DNA from: Entrophospora sp. SA101
Taxonomy: Eukaryota > Glomeromycota > Glomeromycetes > Entrophosporales > Entrophosporaceae
Reading direction: 5' to 3'
DNA length: 15,262 bases
NCBI GenBank assembly: GCA_958430865.1
Contig: CAUDNR010004364.1
Span: forward strand, 34,259 to 49,520
Position numbers and translations under genes: made by a program
Notes under the pieces: generated by a model
Database searches by the model: none
Told to the model about the DNA's origin: nothing
What the model saw: the letters and a program-made list of their open reading frames with translations, nothing else
Shown: piece after piece, positions 1-8,831 of the stretch
Layout of the letters: the number at the start of each line of letters is the position of its first letter
How positions within the stretch are numbered: position 1 is the stretch's first letter

Positions 1-1072
1 ATGATTGTGAGCTCTATTGTCAAATGGTGGATGACCTGCAAATATTTCCCACATTAACATCCCAACACTATAGATATCAGATTCTTTGGTGTTTTTTTTT
101 GCCTCTAAGTACTTCGGGTGCAACATATGATACAATCCCATAGACTTTATCTGATGATTTTTCATCAACTGGTCCACATAACCCCAAATCTGTAATATAA
201 CAATTACCTCCTTGCACAAGTATATTACCGCTGTGTAAATCACAATGGATTAAATCTTTTTTATGTATCTGATATAATGATCTGCATAAATAATAAAATA
301 TTGTAATTCTGTCTTTTAATGTTAACGTTAGATTTTTTTGTAAATAACCCCTTAAATTTCCATCTAAATAATAATTCATCGCCTGAAAATAAATAAAATC
401 AATTAGTATTTATTATATAATACAGTATTGTTTATTTTGTTTTAAATGACAACCACCAACCTCATCAAAAAATGCTTTTCCTGGATTACTTGAATTATTT
501 AAACTTTTTAATACTACTAGTTGCTCTTCTAAATAACTAAATTCCTTTTTATTTTCGTTGTAATCAACTATTCTTCCTCTTGTCCATGCAGCAGTATAAA
601 TTGAACTAAATCCACCTTCTGCCAATTTTGTTACTTTTATGAATTGCTCAAAAGGTATCCATTCTAAAATATATGTTGGCAGAGATGATTTCATTTGACA
701 TTGTTGAATAAAGTTATCAACTATGTTATTTCCAGATGTCCAAGTAGTGAAAAGACTCTGTAATTGTAAACTAATACAACCTTCACAGAACCTATCAGAG
801 TATCTTGTTAATTTACACTTGTTACATTCTTTTGGTTTTCCCAATTTATATCTTGCATTCTGTAATTCAAACTCATAAATAAACCCTTGCTTACAATACT
901 CTTTTTCATTTTCAGAAAGCACCTTGTTTTTTTTGACCAATGAAAAACAATAATCTTTTCTACTTTCTCCATCAGAATTAGCATTAGCATTATTACGCAT
1001 TTCATTGTTAATTTTAAATACAAAATCCCTCCTTTCTGATGATAACGATGATAATAATTTAACATATGACAT
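1..1072 (-). CDS. Protein kinase of the glomeromycotan expanded TKL-like family, truncated by the window edge and probably defective
   Basis: This encodes a serine/threonine or tyrosine-like protein kinase. Exon 1 (1072-461, 204 codons) starts at MSYVKLL. It carries two Cys pairs (C83xxC86, C96xxC99), the 'LEWIPFEQF' lead-in typical of this fungal family, a glycine-rich loop (AEGGFSSIY, residues 151-159), the beta3 lysine (VVLK189) and a probable alpha-C Glu (FFDE204). A 78-bp intron (460-383) ends in TACTAAT...TTTTCAG. Exon 2 (382-1) reads AMNYYLDGNLRGYL, then the catalytic loop HCDLHSGNIL (HRD changed to HCD), TDLG in place of DFG, and YVAPEVLRG. About 25-30 residues expected between alpha-C and the hinge (beta4-beta5) are absent. 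At 92-100 a run of nine A (minus strand) shifts the frame; with eight, the reading would continue as NTKESDIYSVGMLMWEI, the normal alpha-F region. Family membership is recalled from glomeromycotan genomes. Kinase identity is firm; functionality is doubtful. Confidence 0.85.
383..460 (-). other. Intron of the kinase gene
   Basis: On the minus strand the intron opens with GTTGGT directly after the codon for E204 and closes with TTTTCAG. A TACTAAT branch-site match lies about 25 bases before the acceptor. Splicing is phase 0 and joins FFDE to AMNYY. It is 78 bp, a multiple of three, but contains in-frame TAA codons, so it cannot be retained as coding. The donor is weak (GTTGGT), so the true donor may differ. 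Confidence 0.6.
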
Positions 1073-1718
1073 TATATAAAAATATAAAACTTTGACCTAT
1101 CGTTTTAATGAATAGAATTGAATAACGTGTAACAAACAAAATTTTTCGTGCAACATTTTTTATGGTTTTTCTCTAACATAAATTGAAAAGCGAAGATTGC
1201 ATTATTTAAAGAACAACTTCATCATCACCAAATTCTAGTGATCGATTATTGTGATTCAACAATAAAAGAAATTCTTTAAAGATTTAAAAGTGACAAAAAT
1301 AGAAAACCTTTCTTATGTGCTGCCAATATTGATCAACCTATGTTGTTTCAAACTCAGATACTCGAGCACATTATTAATATTATTGCGTATTACTATTACA
1401 CGTAGTTCTGTAGTTAACTTCAAAGTCAAAAATTCGAAAAAAAATCAATTTAACACAACTCATATGTATGTAAAGATAATTTGATTTTTTACATTTTATG
1501 AAATGTAATGATTTTTACTTTGAAAGAAAATATACGGAAAAAATTAACTAAAATTTCTAATTCAAATTATAACATTTGTAAACTTCTCATGATAATCATT
1601 CTTGCATCATTGCACAATGAATGATACAATGATTCTTTATTTACTCCGGGACACACAATTTTACATAATTTGGAACTTTTGATAATCCTATTTTATCATT
1701 ATTGTTATTGCTGCCTGT
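1073..1718. other. AT-rich intergenic DNA, 5' flank of the kinase gene
   Basis: I see no coding frame with recognisable protein character here. A plus-strand open frame at 1290-1484 begins with GTG and has no family features. The stretch should contain the kinase promoter: an AT-rich TATATTTTTATATAATG lies next to the kinase start codon on the minus strand, and a CGTGTAAC motif lies near 1124-1132. Confidence 0.5.
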
Positions 1719-1819
1719 ATCGAGTGTTTTTACTTGCATCAAGCATTTTTACTTGCATCAAGTGTTTTTAATTACGTCAAGTGGTTTTACTTACGTCAAG
1801 GGCTTTTACTTTAGTCAAA
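1719..1819. repeat. Degenerate 19-20 bp tandem repeat, about five units
   Basis: Successive units begin near 1719, 1738, 1757, 1777 and 1796 and follow the pattern ATCAAGTGTTTTTACTTGC, with drift at several positions and the last units changing to TTACG/TTTAG before TCAA. Looser TTAGTCAA/TACGTCAA fragments continue to about 1900. This is a minisatellite with no protein reading in it. Confidence 0.75.
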
Positions 1820-3480
1820 TCGTCAAAATAATCCTGGTGAGAGACTACCTTAGTCAATACTTTAGTTACGTCAATGGCTAAAGTCAAAAGTTTCGTCATA
1901 CATCATTGTTGTCAAGTCAAATAAAAATACAAGAACTTGATCCTTGGCTCATCCATCATAAATCATTATCTCTTCCTACACATGCTGGTTATTTTATTAT
2001 TAGTATTCTTTGGAGTAAAATAAGTTGTCCGAATGAATGCAAGTTTTTTATGTGTTGGCTTTGACTTTAATAATTCTTAAAAAAATAATCTTCACTTATA
2101 TCATGTACCTTTTGCACCAAGCCTACAAAGCTTGTTTTGATCCGCCGTATATATGTAATTTTTTTGATTCACCTCAAAATAGGCTACTTCTTGGCTAAGC
2201 CTTCATGTTTTAAAGTTACATAAAATCTGGCTTTAGTCCAACAACATATTAATTCTTGTTTTTGACGCTTCACTCTTTTTCTCCCCTCTATATTTAATAG
2301 AATAAATTCGTACATAATGCGATTTGATTTTTTTGATGTTTAGTTAAAGCAATGAAATAACGAATACCAAATAATTCGAACGTTCGTATAATTCAATCCA
2401 TAATCGAATAAAGAACCAACTTCATGTTAGCATGTTTAAGCGTTGACCATTTAGATTTAAGATATCGTCGTACTTTCCTTATCCAAACCCAACCACTGTA
2501 TTTTTGTTGAAATTTTCGTTAATGGTCGGTCTATCTTAATTTTCTAAAAATATATTATTAATTTACAATTAATATACATAATAAAGAATCGCTTTATTAT
2601 GTATATCAATATTTTAAATCATATACATTAAATCTGGATCGAGACACACTTAAAAAATAAAATTTTGAATTCTCTTTTTTAAGCCCATGACGCCAGTTTA
2701 AATCACCTAGATCTGTATTTGGGAGGATTATTGTGTAAAAATTCCTTGTTTTAACGCTAATAATGATTTGTTGAATCTCCCCTCATGTGTATTCTTCAGA
2801 ATTCTGAGATTTGAGATCTGAGAGTTGCGCTTTTTATATTGACATTAAGTTTTTTTCTCTAATAACCTTTTGGTGTCTCGTAAATTCATTGTATTCTTTT
2901 ATGTGTGCAGTGAAATATGAACTTTACATTGGCCAATCAAAGACTAACACACAAAAAACCGTTATATTTTCTATTTGAGTTAAAAAAAGAGTTAAATCAT
3001 AGTGTTTGAATAAATATAGTTTTAAGTGCTGGATTACACTTGTCAGTAATAATAACATTATTCTAATTTTCATTGTTATTACAAGCAATATATAGTTACA
3101 TTAATTCCATTCTTTCTTCTGCTAGATGGTCATCACTACCTCCTGAACCTTCATAGTTGTAAGATTATTTCTATTCCAATTTTAAATGAGGTTGGTTTCT
3201 GGTGATATTTCTAATATTTCTTTACTTCGCGAGATATAACTAGCATATTCCAAGAATTTTTTCTAAGCTAGCAATTTTTCGGATTTGATCACGTGATAAT
3301 CACTTGATTTTGATGTGTAACAAAGACTCGTTGGATGGATCAATCAGTTTTGAAAAATAAATTCTCAACTTATTATTATTATTATCAAAGATCGAATAAT
3401 CCGATTAGACATATCCATTCTAAATTACAATACTAGTTACAGTGATAACAATAGGAATAATAGTACCGTTATAATTAAAT
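1820..3480. other. Gene-poor intergenic DNA
   Basis: Both strands are broken by frequent stop codons and no open stretch has domain-like residues. The region holds the tail of the TCAA-type repeat to about 1900, one strong hairpin (2572-2606) and a short ATT microsatellite near 3370-3386. I found no tRNA-like cloverleaf. Confidence 0.5.
2572..2606. repeat. Perfect inverted repeat, 15-bp arms, 5-base loop
   Basis: The left arm (2572-2586, ATATACATAATAAAG) is the exact reverse complement of the right arm (2592-2606), with AATCG between. It lacks a U-run typical of a bacterial terminator, and the host is a fungus. It is more likely a cruciform-capable palindrome or the centre of a decayed small inverted-repeat element. 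Confidence 0.75.
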
Positions 3481-3549
3481 TAAATCCATTTCAAAAATCC
3501 TACAATGTCAGAATGTAAAGCTTCAGCAGCATAAATAAGTGTTGCTTCT

Positions 3550-3811
3550 TATAGTTATTCAGCTAAGCAGGTCCAGAGAATATGGAAAGAATCTGGATTG
3601 ACAAAAATCATTGACACCCTATAAAAAGTTTTATAGGCTCAATACTAGATAAAATCCAAACATTATTAGCCAAGAGAAAAATATAACGACTTTTGTGCAA
3701 GGATTTATTCCCGCAAAATTTCAAGTATGGCTTGCTCGAAAGAACATACCAACAACAAGACAATACCAATTGATGTTTATCAACTCTGCGAATAAAGCAC
3801 ATACAAACTAA
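3550..3811 (+). pseudogene. Possible coding relic, unidentified
   Basis: Two adjacent open stretches in different plus-strand frames look more protein-like than their surroundings. One, ending at TAA 3622-3624, reads SAKQVQRIWKESGLTKIIDT. The other (3653-3811) contains FVQGFIPAKFQVWLARKNIP. A one-base shift would join them after intervening stops. No family is recognised. The first part resembles a helix-turn-helix only loosely, and chance cannot be excluded at this length. Confidence 0.2.
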
Positions 3812-4490
3812 AGAAATTAATTAGACTTCACAGATAATACTTGTTGAAACAATATATAGGTGAATGTGTATATTAAATAAAATAAAATTTTATTCGCGAT
3901 AGAATAATTAATGATTATTATAATAATAAATAAATTAATTTAAGATATTTAATGAATATCTAAATCTTTTGATGTTTTCTGGTCTTCGGTAGTTGGTTAG
4001 TTGGTTGTTTTTTAGATGTACATTTTTCTTCTTGGTATTTTGGACCCAATTTTCCAACAATTAATTAATGTTATTTATGTTAAATAAAAGATCAAACATC
4101 TATAATAAAGAGAGAGAAATCTTGTCGGTCTGCCAAGTAAAATCCACCATGCCACCATCTATCTCCTGTAAATAATTTTAAAGAGTCAATATGCTAAATT
4201 AATCCAGCCGTGTGTGCAGCATGTTAACATCAGTTAAATCGTATAAAGAAATAAAATAGCTGGCTTCACCAACACTCAATATGTAAAGTTTACAATTTGC
4301 ACAAGGTGCATTTGGACATAATCGTGATTTAAAAAATATAATTTTTGATACTGAATTCGCGTCAAGATCTTTTTTAGTATTTTAAATAATGATGGGAAAT
4401 TGTTTCCTAAGGATTTTTAACATCGTAAGAGTGAGTGATGATGATGATAATAATGATAATCAGTGAATGAAATAAAAGTCATTACTGTTT
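3812..4490. other. AT-rich intergenic DNA, 3' flank of the three-exon gene
   Basis: No supported gene is present. Simple-sequence patches occur, such as GATGAT/AATAAT repeats near 4436-4460, along with a short inverted repeat AGATATT-TAATG-AATATCT near 3942-3961. The right end should hold the 3' untranslated region of the minus-strand gene ending at 4491. Confidence 0.45.
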
Positions 4491-5320
4491 TTAATTTTGT
4501 TTTGCTTTCTTGATGAATTTTACATTCTCAAATTCATTCATATATTCTCTTATATGTTGCTTAGGTTTATATCCATCTTTTTTGATTCTTTTACGAATAT
4601 GATTAATAATAATGGTTAATTCATTCCAACCATAGGTGTGCTTTTATTTCAAGGATGGAAAGAAATTTGTTAATATAAATAAATAATAAACATTAGAGAA
4701 ATAAAGATTTTTTTGTAATTTGCTCCTTACATTTTTTTTATTAACAAGTGGAGACTCTTCGTACATAATATCCCATGCTTGATTAAATTGAGTTAAAACT
4801 TTAAACCGAGAATGCTTATTACCAGTTTTCATTATTTTTCTTACTCTGAAAATATTTAATTCTGGAAATTTATTAGTTGCTAAAGCTTCCAAGAAATGAT
4901 ATGCAAATCTTTCCTACACTCAATTATTATTATTATTATTATTATTATTATGAAAAATTTAAATTAAATTTTATTATAAAATCCATCCATCCATCCATCT
5001 CCTTTTTTCTCTGTTACCTCGACTGATTTGCCATCTTTAGGTATTGGCACTATTTTTTCTGTATTCAAATCCACTACTTCGATTGGTTTGACATCATATT
5101 TATATTTTCCTGTTTTATCTTTTATTAAAAATGTATGCTTTGGATTTATTATTGGACTTGCTATTGGTTTGGCTATTGATTTTGCTATTGATTTTGGTTT
5201 TGCTACTGGTTTTGGTTTTGATATTAGTTTTGCAATTAGATCTGATATTGTTGGATTTGGCGTATCATTTAATATTCTAAGATTAAGTTTTTCATAAAAT
5301 TTACGAAATAATGAAGTCAT
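4491..5320 (-). CDS. Three-exon gene, uncharacterised basic protein of about 211 residues
   Basis: I do not recognise the family. Exon 1 (5320-5018, 101 codons) starts MTSLFRKFYEK and contains a low-complexity Lys/Pro/Ala/Ile segment (about residues 33-60, with SIAK/PIA repeats). Exon 2 (4913-4731, 61 codons) begins ERFAYHFLEALATNKFPEL and is rich in basic and aromatic residues. Exon 3 (4640-4491, 49 codons plus TAA) begins HTYGWNELTIIINHIRKRIK and ends KKAKQN. Intron 1 (5017-4914, 104 bp) is GTAACA...GTGTAG; intron 2 (4730-4641, 90 bp) is GTAAGG...AAAAG. Both are phase 0, and all three exons join in one frame without stops. The C-terminal half looks like a compact helical, nucleic-acid- or protein-binding segment, but that is only composition. 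The gene is isolated and transcribed leftward. The intron 1 donor is the least certain choice; exon 2-exon 3 linkage is strong. Confidence 0.6.
4923..4952. repeat. (ATT)n microsatellite in intron 1
   Basis: Ten uninterrupted TTA/ATT units lie just before the acceptor of intron 1 of the three-exon gene. On the minus strand this is an ATA repeat leading into TTGAGTGTAG. Confidence 0.9.
4980..4999. repeat. (ATCC)5 microsatellite in intron 1
   Basis: Five ATCC units lie near the donor side of intron 1. If the donor at 5017 is not used, this repeat would be translated as a GWMDG-type run before the stop at 4964. Confidence 0.9.
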
Positions 5321-6480
5321 TTTGTGATCAAAAAAAAAAAATTTGAAGGATAAGGATGAGATTTAATCGGAAAATCGTTTTTGTTACACGACTAATTTTT
5401 TTAAAATGTCAACTTGCGGGTCTTTAGCTATTTATTACAAAAGTAATAAGTTACTACCCATAGAAATATAACTTGTGCTTGTACATGACATTTGTCACAG
5501 ATCACATAACTCTTGATGTTTCTAGATATAAGTCCGACTTTACAAGAACTAAAAGATAAAGAGCCCAAATTCTTGTCTCGAATAATTTAAAGATAAGAGC
5601 ATCGTGGATTTAAATATACTATATGTTTTTCTATGTAGTTTATGATGGATTTTAAAGTAACTAAGGAGTTCCTATAGTAATTGTAATAGAGTATTGTTCA
5701 AAGCGGAGACCCATTATCCTTTTCTACTTTACTTACTTGGTTTGCCTTTTTGATAAATGAACAATTGGTTGTAAAATGCTAATTTCATATTTTTTTGCAT
5801 GTATTATTCATACTATTCATTTATTTTATCAATTTACAGAAAGTAAAAATCTCCGTGAAAAATGTTCTTTATTATTTCTATAAACAAACTTGTTATTAAT
5901 ATTGATTTCGTGCGACGGGAAGAAGCCATTTGTAGACTTGCCCAATTAGTTTACAAAAATAAAATAGTTTTTATATATGCCCAAACATAATCTTCTTTCT
6001 AAAAAAAAAGACTTGTAATGTAAGTCATTATTATAATTTTGCTTAAATTCCAAATTTCTGCCAAGTTTTGACTTCCGCCTCTTCAAAATAGGTTTGGCGA
6101 TCAACAATTTATATATTTGATAATAATTTATTTTTTTTCAAAGATTTCAATCGAATGACTTTTTTTTTAAAAGATTATTAAATAAGGATTATAGTGTCTA
6201 GAAGTGATGTACTCGTGTTGATAGTAGAAGAACCAGAGTTGCTGTTGTAAATAATAATAATTATAATAATTGATATACTGAACATATATATCAACGAAAA
6301 AATGCTTTTAAAAAAATTTTTAAATTTTAAAATTTAAAGGTTTTGGTTTCCCAAGTAATTCCTTATTTGACATTAACCGAAAAAGAAAATCTTACCAAGT
6401 ACCATCGATCACAAGCCCTTTCTTTTGTCATATTTCTGAAATTGTTAAATCTAGAGTTAAAAAACATATTATTCTATTAA
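5321..6480. other. Intergenic DNA without a supported gene
   Basis: Short frames only, on both strands. The left end is the 5' flank of the three-exon gene and carries a T-rich tract (5329-5345 region) and GTTACACG near 5383-5390, similar in core to CGTGTAAC upstream of the kinase gene. Several A/T homopolymer runs and one 20-bp palindrome (6319-6338) are the only other structure seen. Confidence 0.45.
6319..6338. repeat. Perfect 20-bp AT palindrome
   Basis: The stretch reads TTTAAATTTTAAAATTTAAA, identical on both strands. It lies in AT-rich intergenic DNA and may be a chance product of base composition. Confidence 0.6.
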
Positions 6481-6750
6481 CAATCTTGATCATGAAAAAA
6501 TCATAAAGTAACAATTATAGTCAAAGACACAATGGTATTCCAAACACTCTATATAGAAAATCGTGTTGAACAGAGATATAATAACGATAGCAGTATGCTG
6601 TGACAAGAAGAAAAGAAAACAGAAGCAGACGATTCTACCACTATAACAACTAATAATATATACTAATCGTGGTATTATCGCCAAGAAGAGACAAGAAAAA
6701 CTAAAATCCAAGGAAAAGATCTTAGCAAAGATAAATATTGTAATTTTTTT

Positions 6751-7207
6751 GTGAACAACCAACCTTGCATTGAAGTATATTTGTCAAAAAAAAAAAAAAA
6801 AAAAATCCCGCGGAACATATTGATGATGATAATGAATATGTGTCGGGGTCTTTGTGGCTTAAAATATATAAATTCCATCATAAATAGAAAGCAAGTGTTT
6901 GAAGGAGCATTAGAAGCTGAAGCAAATTGGTGCTTGGACAAAGAAATTTAGCAATTTACTGTATCCAATGTGTGATAATAATGGATATGCTGTATGTGAT
7001 AACTGTGAACAACTAAAATGCAATGAACGTTTAAACGAATCAATCAATAAGATAATTATTCATTTTAGTTTAGCTAAAAGGTTAACCGATTAATTTTTAT
7101 TAATACTGCTAAATATACTCATCAGTCATTATTAAAAAAAACTATTATCTGAGCCTCAAGAATTTTTAATTGATGTTACTGACTATTTGAGGTGGGAAAG
7201 CACCTGA
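6751..7207 (+). pseudogene. Decayed coding region, unidentified, with a possible zinc-binding Cys cluster
   Basis: One plus-strand frame from 6914 reads through 60 codons to TAA at 7091-7093. It contains LYPMCDNNGYAVCDNCEQL followed by KCNERLNESINK, a C-x8-C-x2-C-x5-C arrangement that could bind zinc. The same frame continues past two stops to KKLLSEPQEFLIDVTDYLRW and ends at TGA 7205-7207. The preceding part (6751-6951) is open in a different frame, with GALEAEANWCLDKEI before TAG, so a one-base shift near 6915-6950 would link them. An A-run at 6787-6804 is a likely slip site. I cannot name the family. It could be the relic of a kinase N-terminus or of a transposon-encoded protein. Confidence 0.3.
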
Positions 7208-7217
7208 TTCTACTTGA

Positions 7218-7343
7218 ACTTCAGATTCTATGGTTCTATCTGAAAATCTGACAAGATTTGATAACCTTATCATCTGAAAATACACCCTTATCCGAAATCT
7301 AGATTGATCTGTAATTTCAGATTTCAGATTTTATCTGTCTCAT
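7218..7343. repeat. Cluster of short direct and inverted TCAGATTTT/AAAATCTGA motifs
   Basis: About seven copies of a TCAGATT core occur in both orientations within 125 bases, for example TTCAGATTCTAT, ATCTGAAAATCTGA, ATCTGAAAAT and TTCAGATTTCAGATTTTATCTG. The density is above what the local base composition would suggest. It may be a small inverted-repeat element or slipped duplication. No coding role is seen. Confidence 0.4.
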
Positions 7344-7590
7344 ACTACAACTAAAATTCAAAATTGTTCTTCGCCACCTGGTAATGTTAATTAATGCTGA
7401 TAATTTTAAAATAATTGATGATAGTTACCATTATTATATTGGAGTTTACAGGTTGAGAAAGTTGTATAAACAGCATTTGGATGAACACTTGCCATAGTTG
7501 TTGCAGGATTAAAAGGAATAGATACATAATTTAATAGACTATGTATTTACTATGTGGCTTGATGACGAGAATTGGTACCGTTGTCACATA
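7315..7590 (+). pseudogene. Decayed coding frame interrupted by the Tc1-like transposon (5' side)
   Basis: A plus-strand frame is open from 7315 to TAG 7495-7497 and reads protein-like (IDDSYHYYIGVYRLRKLYKQ then HLDEHLP). It continues in the same frame past three stops to IHNLIDYVFTMWLDDENWYR, reaching the TA insertion site. Removing the element (7591-8831 and one TA) lets this frame continue as CHIYQALFTKNIPTLCIRN. A second frame, from ATG 7541, also crosses the empty site and stays open to 9077. The family is unrecognised. That this was once one gene is an inference. Confidence 0.3.
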
Positions 7591-7613
7591 CAGTGTGTAA
7601 CAAAAAAAACTGG
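7591..7613 (+). repeat. Left terminal inverted repeat of the Tc1-like element
   Basis: Begins CAGTGTGTAACA immediately after TA 7589-7590 and continues with an A8 run and CTGG. It matches the reverse complement of 8809-8831 at 22 of 23 positions. Confidence 0.93.
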
Positions 7614-7683
7614 AATTGAAAAATTGGTCATTGCATGAAAATTTTTTTATTTGAAAGCTAAACACCAGCAGATTTTATTAATA

Positions 7684-8652
7684 TTAATTAATAGGAGATT
7701 TCTTCTCCATTTGTTCAATAGTAAGCTCACAACGTTGCTTCATCAATCCCACAAGATTGATTATAACAGTTTCCGGGATAGCTCACCATTCCTCTGCCAT
7801 AAACCTTTCCAATTCATTGAGATTTTTTGGCATCTGTTTCTCTACATTTCCCTTCACAATCGCCCAAAGGTTTTCGATTGGATTCAAGTCAGGACTGTTT
7901 GATGACCAATCCATGACTTCCGAAACATCCTCTTGAAGGAATTCTTTAGCAAGACGACTTGTATGCTTCGATCGTTGTCTTGTTGGAGCCTCCAATCATC
8001 TCCAAGCATCTGTTTGATCTCTGGAACATGCTTTTGGAACATCTCATCAAAAAAATTAGCGTCCATTATTTGTCAAAAGCAAAATAAGCTTGTTTTGCCC
8101 GTCAAACAAAATCCACCCCAAGCAAAAATTTTTGTACGGTCCTTTGGTATGGAATAAATTGGCTGTACACCCTTATATCAGCGTTCTACAGTATTTCGGA
8201 AGAGTTGGAAGGTTGTCTCATCCGAAAATAAGGTCTGATTCCAATTGTCATTAAGATGTTTTTGTGCCCACTCAACACGTTTTTGCTAATGAGCGTTGGT
8301 AAGCATTGGTGTTGCCATTGGGAGAGCTTTTTTGTATCCATAAGCAGTTAAATGTCTTGATATAGTCATGTGAAATACTTCAACACCAATTTGGGACAAT
8401 TTTTTGGTCAATGTTCTTGTTGAAATTGAGAAATTCCTTTGGATGTATTATCCAAGTGCTTTCGAGGAGTTTCCATTAATCTTCCTTGGGTGGCCGTTAC
8501 CCCATTCGTGCGTGATCTAATGTTTTGATGTCGTCATAAATAGTAGATAGGAGGATGTTGGTGTGTGCATGAATTTCACAGCCACTGCGCACACCCTCAT
8601 TCCACAAATGTAATATGGTCTTGCGTTGTCTTTCTTGCTTCGAATCAGTCAT
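7684..8652 (-). pseudogene. Tc1-type transposase pseudogene (DD34E)
   Basis: The reading begins at ATG 8652 (MTDSKQERQRKTILHLWNEG), an N-terminal helix-turn-helix region, and runs to TAA 7684. The first catalytic Asp is in LFSDETTFQLF (codon 8222-8220). The second is in RLQQDND (7979-7977). The Glu lies in NSPDLNPIENLW, 34 residues after the second Asp once the frame is followed. Damage visible: a frame change near 8516-8530, a TAA after KALG, a TAG after TNAH, a TGA after NTVER, a TGA after LFCF, a one-base loss at about 7970 in the QQDNDPKHT motif, and a TGA at 7785-7783 after MAEEW. Several stops fit C-to-T or G-to-A changes at CGA, CAA or TGG codons. In a living element this enzyme would bind the terminal repeats and cut and paste the DNA; here it cannot be made. 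Confidence 0.9.
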
Positions 8653-8808
8653 TTCATAACAATGTTTCCCGAAAAGTACAAAATTGATTTTGATTAGTAA
8701 TGTTGCTCAAATCTAAGCTCGATCATTATGTTTATTTTCCATTTTACGCGTTGCAAATCGGGTGCAAACAAATTATCCTAGATGGATTTTTATTACATTC
8801 ACAAATTT

Positions 8809-8831
8809 CCGGTTTTTTTTGTTACACACTG
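8809..8831 (-). repeat. Right terminal inverted repeat of the Tc1-like element
   Basis: Ends ...TGTTACACACTG directly before TA 8832-8833. The single difference from the left copy is CCGG in place of CCAG, a transition. Confidence 0.93.

Larger units (their letters stand above)
7591..8831 (-). mobile_element. Tc1/mariner-superfamily DNA transposon, non-autonomous because the transposase is broken
   Basis: The element is 1241 bp and bounded by 23-bp terminal inverted repeats starting CAGTGTGTAACA, flanked on each side by TA (7589-7590, 8832-8833), the target duplication of this superfamily. The inner transposase relic is on the minus strand and has the DD34E spacing of Tc1-type enzymes. The inverted repeats differ at one position only, so the ends are far better preserved than the gene. 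It could still be moved by an enzyme supplied in trans. Confidence 0.92.

Noticed and set aside
808..1065. 85-codon minus-strand frame inside the kinase
   Set aside because: Shadow in another frame of kinase exon 1, where the Cys pairs and kinase lead-in are in the main frame.
1290..1484. 64-codon plus-strand frame
   Set aside because: Starts with GTG, has no family features and lies in AT-rich intergenic DNA; length is near chance.
3608..3802. 64-codon minus-strand frame with Cys and Trp
   Set aside because: No recognisable motif, no splice context; the plus strand of the same stretch looks slightly more protein-like.
5028..5297. 89-codon plus-strand Ile/Gly/Phe-rich frame that resembles a membrane protein
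   Set aside because: It is the complement of the low-complexity Lys/Pro/Ala exon 1 of the minus-strand gene; the apparent hydrophobic repeats come from that.
6490..6941. Two overlapping minus-strand frames rich in Phe
   Set aside because: Composition follows A-rich plus-strand DNA, including the A run at 6787-6804; no motif is conserved between frames.
7651..8157. Two plus-strand frames (7651-7902, 7933-8157)
   Set aside because: Complements of the transposase pseudogene, whose DD34E motifs are on the minus strand.
8700..8831. Upstream half of the open frame 8700-9077 with an apparent start codon
   Set aside because: It lies inside the transposon and reads through its inverted repeat, so it cannot be the native start of the sequence after 8832.
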